Positions 7,827 to 12,716 of a stretch of DNA of 12,716 nt are shown in pieces. Both the position numbers and the translations under genes were made by a program. The notes beneath the pieces are model-generated. The model was not told the origin of the DNA. It saw only the letters and a program-made list of their open reading frames with translations, and made no database searches. Location: the NCBI GenBank assembly GCA_003165455.1, contig PLUJ01000199.1, forward strand, positions 1-12,716. The letters run 5' to 3'. This DNA comes from Acidobacteriaceae bacterium (lineage in GTDB: Bacteria; Acidobacteriota; Terriglobia; Terriglobales; Acidobacteriaceae). The first letter of the stretch is position 1, and every line of letters starts with the position of its first letter.

Positions 7827-7858
7827 GTTTGACTCGGACGGGGTTTGACGCGGACTGG
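7827..7858 (+). repeat. 16-base tandem direct repeat upstream of the multicopper oxidase
   Basis: GTTTGACTCGGACGGG is followed directly by GTTTGACGCGGACTGG, matching at 14 of 16 positions. It starts 16 bases after the lipoprotein stop and ends 60 bases before the oxidase start. Two adjacent copies of a half-site are typical of activator or response-regulator binding. TTTGAC in each copy also resembles a -35 hexamer, but no convincing -10 box stands at the right distance. The regulatory role is inferred. Confidence 0.4.
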
Positions 7859-7886
7859 CATTTCACCGAAGTCGTTGTTCCAGCAC

Positions 7887-7908
7887 CGGGGATTACAGAA
7901 AATCCCCG
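7887..7908 (+). promoter_or_regulatory. Perfect 8-bp hairpin in the leader of the multicopper oxidase gene
   Basis: CGGGGATT, a 6-base loop ACAGAA, then AATCCCCG gives an uninterrupted 8-bp stem with four G:C pairs at its foot and a further G:C pair next to them. It ends 10 bases before the ATG at 7919 and 25 bases before the in-frame ATG at 7934, so it could mask or expose ribosome binding. There is no T-run after it, which argues against an intrinsic terminator on this strand. Confidence 0.45.
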
Positions 7909-7918
7909 AAATGGGATA

Positions 7919-9304
7919 ATGACTTCCGTGAGAATGCGTTGCGCAGTTACTCTCTGCTTCGTCCTCGTAGGGCTTCAATCGTCGTTCGCCGTCACTCGCC
8001 ACTACTACATCGCTGCTGAAGATGTTCCGTGGAATTATGCGCCCAGCGGCATGAACTTGCTGCGCGCATTGCCGATTCCGCGTCCCTGGAACGCAAAGCT
8101 CGAATGGCCGAAGACGCGCTTCATCGAATACACCGACGATACGTTCACCACGAAAAAGCCGCAGCCGGAGTGGCTGGGGATTCTCGGGCCGATGATTCGT
8201 GCCGAAGTTGGCGATGAAGTCGACGTCACGTTTACGAACCGCACCCGCCAGCCACACGACATGCATCCGCATGGGCTGCCATATGACAAGAACAGCGAAG
8301 GTTCTTTCTACCTTCCTTTCGGCAAAGGTGATCGGGTCGCTCCCGGACGTAAATTCACGTATCGCTGGTTTGCCACAGAAGCCAGCGGTCCCGGGCCGGG
8401 GCAGCCAAGCTCTATCGTTTGGTGGTACCACGCCCATGTGGACCCAGGCCTTGAGACGAACGCCGGATTGCTGGGGCCGATCATTGTTACCGCGAAAGGC
8501 AAAGCCAATCCGGATGGATCGCCAAAAGATGTGGATCGCGAGTTCGTTACCTCTTTCATGATCTTCGATGAAATGGCTGGCAAGCCTGCCGGAATGTTTT
8601 ACGCCATCAACGGCTATATCTTCGGCAATCTCCCTGGTTTGACCATGAAGCAGGGTGAAAAGGTGCGCTGGTATCTGCTGGGAATGGGGAACGAAATTGA
8701 TCTGCACACGCCGCACTGGCACGGCGAAACCGTCACTTACGAAGGCAGAAATACTGACGTGGTGGAACTTCTTCCGGGGAGCATGAAAACGGTCGACATG
8801 ATTGCCGACAATCCCGGAACCTGGATGTTCCACTGTCATGTCGAAGACCATATGGAGTTTGGCATGATGGCCGTTTACACCATCGCGGCCCCGCCGCCAC
8901 GTGCCTGCCCGGTGGCCTTTGTTGGCGGCGAATTCTGGAAGGATCCGGACAAATTCACACTAAAAGTCAAGAATACCGGGAACAAAACGATCACCAAGTT
9001 AACAATCACTCCAGAGATGTTCCTGGCGCCGCAGGATTTGCGCCGTCCCTATAATCTTCAGTGGACGTCTGGCAATCCGATTCCTTCGGGTCAAGAGCAG
9101 ATTCTGGAAAAGCCGGGACTCCCGCTTGCGAGCGCCCAAGGAATCTTGGGTTGGGTCTTTCTCCCGACCACGATCAAATATGAAGATGGAACCATCTGGC
9201 GTCCAGAACACGAAGGGGAGTGCTTTAATGTGATCTGGCGGGATCCGCAGCATCCCGAGATGTTGGCCTTACCTCCGCGGCAAATTGAAATTAATCCCGA
9301 CTAG
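7919..9304 (+). CDS. Secreted two-domain multicopper oxidase with extra C-terminal module
   Basis: A 461-residue exported copper enzyme that should oxidise a small substrate (phenolic or metal ion) and reduce O2 to water. The signal peptide is MTSVRMRCAVTLCFVLVG..SSFA, with cleavage likely after Ala24. The first cupredoxin domain carries HPHG (His116, His118) and WWYHAH (His171, His173). The second carries HTPHWHG (His263, His266, His268) and HCHVEDHMEFGM (His305, Cys306, His307, His311, Met316). The full type 1, 2 and 3 ligand set is therefore present, with Met as axial type 1 ligand. The wide sequence pattern (SEGSFYLPF, GLLGPIIVTAKG) recalls ceruloplasmin/hephaestin-like oxidases. Residues ~328-461 form an additional region with FTLKVKNTGNKTITKLTI and a tryptophan-rich end, not part of the standard fold. 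The frame extends upstream to a TTG at 7829, but the ATG at 7919 starts the signal peptide; ATG 7934 is a close alternative. Confidence 0.88.
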   Translation: MTSVRMRCAVTLCFVLVGLQSSFAVTRHYYIAAEDVPWNYAPSGMNLLRALPIPRPWNAKLEWPKTRFIEYTDDTFTTKKPQPEWLGILGPMIRAEVGDEVDVTFTNRTRQPHDMHPHGLPYDKNSEGSFYLPFGKGDRVAPGRKFTYRWFATEASGPGPGQPSSIVWWYHAHVDPGLETNAGLLGPIIVTAKGKANPDGSPKDVDREFVTSFMIFDEMAGKPAGMFYAINGYIFGNLPGLTMKQGEKVRWYLLGMGNEIDLHTPHWHGETVTYEGRNTDVVELLPGSMKTVDMIADNPGTWMFHCHVEDHMEFGMMAVYTIAAPPPRACPVAFVGGEFWKDPDKFTLKVKNTGNKTITKLTITPEMFLAPQDLRRPYNLQWTSGNPIPSGQEQILEKPGLPLASAQGILGWVFLPTTIKYEDGTIWRPEHEGECFNVIWRDPQHPEMLALPPRQIEINPD

Positions 9305-9413
9305 AGCTAACTGATAGACACGAGAAGCTACGTCGAGTGTGGGGAATTTACATTCTCCTTTCTTGCGTCCGATGGTAGGATATCGATCTGCGCCAAGCTT
9401 CGGGCCTTTGCAA

Positions 9414-10598
9414 ATGACGAGAGCTTCCCGATCCGTAGCATCCCCCAGGGTTGTATGCATCGAAGATTTCCGGCCTATCGCGCGCAGGAGAATTCCGAAA
9501 TCCGTTTTCGATTATCTGGATGGCGGAGCCGAAGGGGAAGTCACCCTTCGCGAAAATTGCCGAGTATTTAATGATGTAACGTTTCGGCCGCGTCACGCCG
9601 TGGCGATTGCGGAGTGCGGCTTGTGCACCACGGTGCTCGGTTTCAGCTTGTCCCTTCCATTCCTGCTGGCTCCCGTTGGCTACAGCCGCCTCATGCATCC
9701 CGGTGGGGAAGTGGCCGCGGCACGTGCCGCCGGTAAAGCGGGCACCCCTTATATTCTGTCAACCATCTCCGGACATAAGTTGGAAGACGTACGGCGTGCA
9801 TCCTCAGGACCGGTTTTCTATCAGCTTTACTTGATGGGAGGACGCGGCGCTGCCGAGGCATCCATTGAAAGAGCGCGCGCGGCTGGTTTTAATGCGCTGG
9901 TCGTAACAATCGATACACCGGTCGCCGGCATTCGCGAGCGCGACTACCGCAACGGCATGAAGGAATTGGTGAGCGGCAGTGTATTCGAAAAAATTCCCTA
10001 TCTTCCGCAACTGCTCTCGCGTCCCGGCTGGCTCGCGAGCTATCTGCTCGATGGCGGCCTGCCGGGCCTTCCGAATGTCGTCATCCCTGGCAAGGGCCCG
10101 ATGCCTTTAGTGGACATCAATGCCGCCCTGGCGGAATCCGCCGTGACATGGGCCGACCTCCGCTGGATCAGAGATTTATGGAAAGGGCCAATCGTTGTCA
10201 AAGGGGTGCTAACGGCGGACGATGCTCGCCGTTCGATGGATGAGGGCGCAGCGGCGATTTCGGTTTCCAACCACGGAGGCCGGCAGCTCGATGGTGTTCC
10301 AGCTTCATTGCGCGCTTTGCCCGAGGTGGTGAAAGCAGTGAATGGGCAGATTGAGATATTGATGGATGGCGGCATTCGCCGCGGTACCGATGTTGCCAAG
10401 GCTCTCTGCATGGGAGCCCGCGGTGTTTTGTGCGGGCGCGCCTACGCCTATGGCTTGGCAGCCGCGGGAGAGGCGGGGGTAGATCGCGCCATTCAAATTC
10501 TGCGCACCGACCTTGAACGCACGCTCCGGTTACTGGGCTGCCCCTCGGTGAATGCATTGGACCGTTCGTACGTCAATGTCCCGAAAGACTGGGATTGA
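9414..10598 (+). CDS. FMN-dependent alpha-hydroxy-acid dehydrogenase/oxidase, probably L-lactate dehydrogenase
   Basis: A 394-residue member of the glycolate oxidase/L-lactate dehydrogenase (LldD)/mandelate dehydrogenase family, which oxidises L-2-hydroxy acids to 2-keto acids using FMN. Residues matching spinach glycolate oxidase are visible: Tyr34 in FDYLDGGAE (Tyr24), Tyr139 in YQLYL (Tyr129), Lys263 in VVKGV (Lys230), the catalytic base His287 and Arg290 in SNHGGRQLD (His254, Arg257), and the FMN-phosphate loop DGGIRRGTD (318-326). Lactate is favoured because the next gene, 64 bases downstream, is the 5' end of an L-lactate permease. Mandelate or glycolate remain possible, and the oxygen versus quinone acceptor cannot be told. 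The frame runs back to a GTG at 9339 and an ATG at 9372. The start at 9414 is chosen because the added residues have no family-like character, though its ribosome-binding site is weak. Confidence 0.85.
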   Translation: MTRASRSVASPRVVCIEDFRPIARRRIPKSVFDYLDGGAEGEVTLRENCRVFNDVTFRPRHAVAIAECGLCTTVLGFSLSLPFLLAPVGYSRLMHPGGEVAAARAAGKAGTPYILSTISGHKLEDVRRASSGPVFYQLYLMGGRGAAEASIERARAAGFNALVVTIDTPVAGIRERDYRNGMKELVSGSVFEKIPYLPQLLSRPGWLASYLLDGGLPGLPNVVIPGKGPMPLVDINAALAESAVTWADLRWIRDLWKGPIVVKGVLTADDARRSMDEGAAAISVSNHGGRQLDGVPASLRALPEVVKAVNGQIEILMDGGIRRGTDVAKALCMGARGVLCGRAYAYGLAAAGEAGVDRAIQILRTDLERTLRLLGCPSVNALDRSYVNVPKDWD

Positions 10599-10662
10599 AG
10601 CGTTTGAGAGGGAAGCGTCGCATATCGAGTTGAAGGAAAATGCGGACTACGAGAGGAGCTAA

Positions 10663-10804
10663 ATGCACTGGACGCAGATCTACGATCCCCTCGGGCACTG
10701 GTGGCTCTCTACACTCGTCGCCGCCCTCCCCATCATCGTATTGTTCAGTCTTCTGGCAGGGCTCAAAGTAAGGCCACATTGGTGCGCCGTAGCAGGCGCA
10801 GGGA
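10663..10804 (+). pseudogene. lctP: Truncated L-lactate permease (first ~47 codons only)
   Basis: The ORF begins MHWTQIYDPLGHWWLSTLVA, the characteristic start of LctP/LldP lactate permeases (usually ~550 residues and a dozen or more membrane segments). It continues through the first hydrophobic segment (LPIIVLFSLLAGL) and KVRPHWCAVAGAG. A strong ribosome-binding site AGGAG lies at 10654-10658. After about residue 47 the frame changes to polar, non-membrane sequence and runs on to 10989, across the 3' end of the oppositely oriented epimerase gene, so the remaining ~500 residues are missing. The boundary given is an estimate from where family resemblance stops. The preceding gene encodes an alpha-hydroxy-acid dehydrogenase, so an intact lactate uptake/oxidation pair probably existed. 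It cannot transport as it stands. Confidence 0.75.
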
Positions 10805-10883
10805 CCGCAGTGCCGATAACGTCGCAAGAAGTAGCAGTAAAGTTCCTACCGAAACTTAGCACTTGTCCGTGGGCTTGTTCTCT

Positions 10884-11390
10884 TTACGTACTTCCGAAGT
10901 TGGCAACTTCTCCTTGTTTCGTTGCGGCAGGATCTTCGACAATTTCAATCAGAAATCCAAACGGATTGTCGTCTCGCGATTTCGGATGAACGAAAAATAC
11001 AGTAGTTCCGCGTGAGCCCGGTCGAGGGGCTTTGTCGATCAGTTGAAATCCTGCTGCCTTCATGGCATCGAAAGCCTGCTGCGCACTGTCCACGCGGAAT
11101 GCCAGATGGGCCAGCCCGCCGCGGCCGCCATTCTTGTCGATCATTTTGTGTACCGGAGAGTCTGGACCCAAGGGCTCGAGCAGCTGAATCAGATTTGGAC
11201 CATCGCCAATCTGAAGGAGCGCCTCACGCACTTGGTCAGTTCCCAGCACTTCTTCGCGATGAATTGCACGAAAGCCTAGCATCTCGTAAGCCTTGACTTG
11301 GTTTTCCAGGTCACCCTGTTTCACCGCAATGGCGACATGGTCAACAAACTTGATGCCGGGAATATCCTTTAAAGACTCGTGAGTGGTCAT
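10884..11390 (-). CDS. mce: Methylmalonyl-CoA epimerase (VOC/glyoxalase family)
   Basis: A 168-residue cytoplasmic enzyme that interconverts (R)- and (S)-methylmalonyl-CoA in propionyl-CoA and odd-chain/branched acid metabolism, working with propionyl-CoA carboxylase and methylmalonyl-CoA mutase. The vicinal-oxygen-chelate metal ligands line up with the family: His18 (VDHVAIAV), Gln69 (NLIQLLEP), His95 (GLAHLAF) and Glu149 (FLIEIVE). The SP..K segment and VHPKS before the last strand are also typical. A six-residue stretch, RDDNPF (139-144), stands where classical epimerases have TGG-like residues. The frame extends upstream to 11465, but the ATG at 11390 has AAGGAA 4 bases before it and gives the normal length. 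It is the only minus-strand gene in the window and shares a 151-base divergent gap with the lhr remnant. Confidence 0.88.
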   Translation of the reverse strand: MTTHESLKDIPGIKFVDHVAIAVKQGDLENQVKAYEMLGFRAIHREEVLGTDQVREALLQIGDGPNLIQLLEPLGPDSPVHKMIDKNGGRGGLAHLAFRVDSAQQAFDAMKAAGFQLIDKAPRPGSRGTTVFFVHPKSRDDNPFGFLIEIVEDPAATKQGEVANFGST

Positions 11391-11394
11391 ATGG

Positions 11395-11400
11395 TTCCTT
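11395..11400 (-). promoter_or_regulatory. Ribosome-binding site of the methylmalonyl-CoA epimerase gene
   Basis: Read on the minus strand the bases are AAGGAA, 4 bases before the ATG at 11390. It decides for this start over the upstream in-frame ATG at 11465, whose added 25 residues (serine- and asparagine-rich) do not resemble the family. Confidence 0.65.
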
Positions 11401-11541
11401 GCACCGTCAACCAAAGAACTGCTTGAGCAAATGTGATTATCAATTTGATTCCAAAAGCGTTCCACAAACTCTCAGTTCAGTTCCAGCGACTCTACCCGCC
11501 AGTATCGCATCCAAACATCCTGAAAATCTGGTCTTTACGCT

Positions 11542-11837
11542 TTGGCGAAAAAGAAATCATCCTCGGCTCCAGCATCCGCCGCAAAGAATGTACTGGACAT
11601 GTTTCATCCTGCGGTTCGAAGTTGGTTTGAAGCAGTATTCCCGCAATCCACGCGCCCCCAGCTTGACGGCTGGCCGATCATCGCGCGAGGCGATTCTGCT
11701 TTAATTCTAGCGCCCATGGGGACGGGCAAAACTCTGGCTGCGTTTTTGTGGTGTATCAATTTGCTGCTCACTTCGAACGCGCGGGAAGCCATCAGATCGA
11801 TCGACGTTGTAATCATCGATGAAATCACGCGCTGTTC
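11542..11837 (+). pseudogene. lhr: Lhr-type superfamily 2 helicase, N-terminal remnant with internal deletion and frameshift
   Basis: From a TTG start the frame reads MAKKKSS..., then FHPAVRSWFEAVFP, the Q-motif region TRPQLDGWPIIARG (38-50) and Walker A APMGTGKTLAAFLWC (57-71), the exact opening of Lhr-family DNA helicases (~1,500 residues). At about residue 73 (near 11758) it jumps straight to LLLTSNAREAIRSIDVVIIDEI. In intact Lhr that segment lies roughly 100 residues later, just before the DEAH-box equivalent, so the stretch with motifs Ia and Ib is missing in frame. At 11824-11826 one base appears lost: frame 1 continues TRCSR, while the next frame reads HAL, restoring the expected DEIHAL. 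Beyond this the helicase ends and glycosylase sequence begins. It has no helicase domain 2, WH domain or Lhr-core, so it is surely non-functional. Confidence 0.72.
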
Positions 11838-12086
11838 CCGGCAAACGAGGCTCCCACGGCCCGCAAATTTCTGCTGGCAAACCTTACCGAGACCTCCAAT
11901 GGAATGGTTACCGATACGGGTTTGCTAAAAGCGACAGGGTTTTGCAAACCGGGGGAACGCCTATGGGTTTATGGACGGCCTAGTCAACCCTGCAGAAAGT
12001 GTGGAGAACGGATTCAATCGCGCAAGCAAGGCACAGATGCCCGCACGACGTTCTGGTGCCCACGTTGCCAGCCGCTTGCGAAATAA
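11838..12086 (+). pseudogene. nei: C-terminal remnant of a Fpg/Nei family DNA glycosylase (endonuclease VIII-like)
   Basis: About 82 codons in frame with the stop at 12084-12086. It reads ARKFLLANLTETSNGMVTD, then TGLLKATGF and GERLWVYGRPSQPCRKCGER, and closes with RTTFWCPRCQP. The last part is the four-cysteine zinc finger (CxxC...CxxC) that ends Fpg/Nei glycosylases, the enzymes that excise oxidised bases and nick the strand. The N-terminal catalytic domain with the Pro2 nucleophile and most of the helix-two-turn-helix domain (together ~200 residues) are absent; in their place stands the lhr remnant. The ATG at 11904 could start a 60-residue zinc-finger peptide, but no clear ribosome-binding site precedes it. 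The left boundary is an estimate. Confidence 0.75.
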
Positions 12087-12176
12087 AAGAAAGACTGAAC
12101 AGCCGCTGGCGCAATCAAAAGTATCACTAGCATGGTCGCACATTTCCCACCGAACGCGAACAGAGTAGGCCGGTAA

Positions 12177-12716
12177 ATGATCTCGCCGGCCTTCGCCCAC
12201 TCACTATTGGCGCTCATTGTAGCCATCAGCATCCTGCTGATGCTGATCCGTCCCCGCAATATTCCGGAGGTTTATTGGGTTGGCGGCGGAGTTTGCTTGT
12301 TGCTCATCCTTAGACTGGTGCCTCTGGTACTTGTGGGCAGAGCTGCGGCCAAGGCATTGGATGTCTGCCTTTTTCTCTCAGGCATGATGTTACTTTCTGA
12401 ACTTGCGCGAGAACACGGCGTCTTCGATTGGCTTTCTTCAGTCGCCGTGCGGAGCGCCAGGGGATCCTGTTTCAGACTCTTTGCGCTGGTCTATGCGGTC
12501 GGCACAATCGTCACCATCTTCATGTCCAACGACGCAACGGCTGTGGTTCTCACGCCAGCGATCCTGGCGGCCGTGCGCAAAGCGAAGGTCGAGCCTTTGC
12601 CGTATTTGTTCGTTTGCGCTTTTATCGCGAACGCAGCGTCATTTCTTCTGCCAATTTCTAATCCGGCCAATCTGGTTGTGTTTCACAATCAAATGCCTCC
12701 GCTGCGAGAGTGGCTC
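12177..12716 (+). CDS. ArsB/NhaD-type membrane anion/arsenite transporter, N-terminal part
   Basis: The frame from ATG 12177 is open to the end of the window: 180 residues of a family about 400-430 long. Hydrophobic segments stand at ~8-24, 34-53, 61-74, 99-116 and 141-159. Family-like motifs are MSNDATAVVLTP (116-127) and LPISNPANLVVF (158-169), the paired S-N-D and S-N-x-x-N elements of the ArsB/NhaD/SLC13 ion-transporter superfamily. ArsB extrudes arsenite from the cytoplasm. No arsR or arsC is visible, and other members carry different anions or Na+/H+, so the substrate stays open. It lies 90 bases after the nei remnant, a gap in which I recognise nothing, with only a poor ribosome-binding site (TAGGCCGG). 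Confidence 0.8.
   Translation, partial: MISPAFAHSLLALIVAISILLMLIRPRNIPEVYWVGGGVCLLLILRLVPLVLVGRAAAKALDVCLFLSGMMLLSELAREHGVFDWLSSVAVRSARGSCFRLFALVYAVGTIVTIFMSNDATAVVLTPAILAAVRKAKVEPLPYLFVCAFIANAASFLLPISNPANLVVFHNQMPPLREWL

Noticed and set aside
7823..8851. 342-codon antisense ORF opposite the multicopper oxidase
   Set aside because: The plus strand encodes a complete oxidase with all copper ligands; the antisense product has no recognisable domain.
10892..10906. GAAGTTG/CAACTTC inverted repeat as a terminator for the epimerase gene
   Set aside because: It lies inside the last codons of the epimerase coding sequence, has a one-base centre that cannot form a hairpin loop as such, and lacks a T-run.
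10663..10989. A complete small membrane protein of 108 residues instead of truncated lctP
   Set aside because: Only the first ~47 residues have the permease character; the rest is polar and runs over the epimerase gene on the opposite strand.
11391..11541. GATAAT on the minus strand as the -10 box of the epimerase promoter
   Set aside because: No acceptable -35 hexamer stands 16-18 bases upstream, so I could not support a promoter call.
12428..12661. 77-codon plus-strand ORF inside the transporter gene
   Set aside because: Out of frame with the ArsB-like coding sequence, which is open from 12177 to the window end and carries the membrane motifs.

Overview
The window looks like chromosomal DNA of a soil-type Acidobacteriota (inference, roughly at the level of Koribacter/Terriglobales relatives). 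The basis is moderate-to-high GC, genes separated by roughly 15 to 340 bases rather than tightly packed, and a characteristic gene mix: a secreted GH13 enzyme, a lipoprotein with InlB-like repeats around a phosphoesterase, a two-domain multicopper oxidase with an extra C-terminal module, and a BoxB-type epoxidase. No taxonomic marker gene is present, so this placement is soft. I see no tRNA, rRNA, CRISPR array, insertion sequence or phage gene.

Left part (1-2937, + strand): a probable operon for aromatic acyl-CoA breakdown. It holds the C-terminal part of a BoxB-like diiron benzoyl-CoA epoxidase (cut by the window edge), a crotonase-family hydratase resembling cyclohexa-1,5-diene-1-carbonyl-CoA hydratases, a single-domain rhodanese and an ACMSD-like amidohydrolase. 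The gaps are 50, 16 and 84 bases. Middle part (3055-9304, + strand): three exported proteins. These are a signal-peptide-bearing alpha-glucosidase-type GH13 enzyme, a 904-residue lipoprotein (three N-terminal repeats, phospholipase C/acid phosphatase-like catalytic domain, one C-terminal repeat), and a secreted multicopper oxidase. The 340-base gap before the lipoprotein holds what looks like a decayed copy of its translation start and signal peptide. The gap before the oxidase holds a 16-base tandem repeat and a perfect 8-bp hairpin.

Right part (9414-12716): an FMN-dependent alpha-hydroxy-acid dehydrogenase/oxidase is followed by only the first ~47 codons of an L-lactate permease (lctP). That suggests a lactate uptake and oxidation operon that has lost its permease. 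An intact methylmalonyl-CoA epimerase gene lies on the opposite strand directly beyond the break. After it comes a second broken locus: the N-terminus of an Lhr-type helicase, with an internal in-frame deletion and a 1-base frameshift, joined to the C-terminal zinc-finger end of a Fpg/Nei DNA glycosylase. This is the scar of a helicase-glycosylase repair gene pair. The window ends inside an ArsB/NhaD-type membrane transporter.

No complete new defence or mobile system is visible. The most noteworthy items are the lhr-nei scar, the truncated lctP, the repeat-flanked phosphoesterase lipoprotein with its ghost leader, the BoxB/hydratase pairing, and the oxidase with its uncharacterised C-terminal module and structured upstream region.
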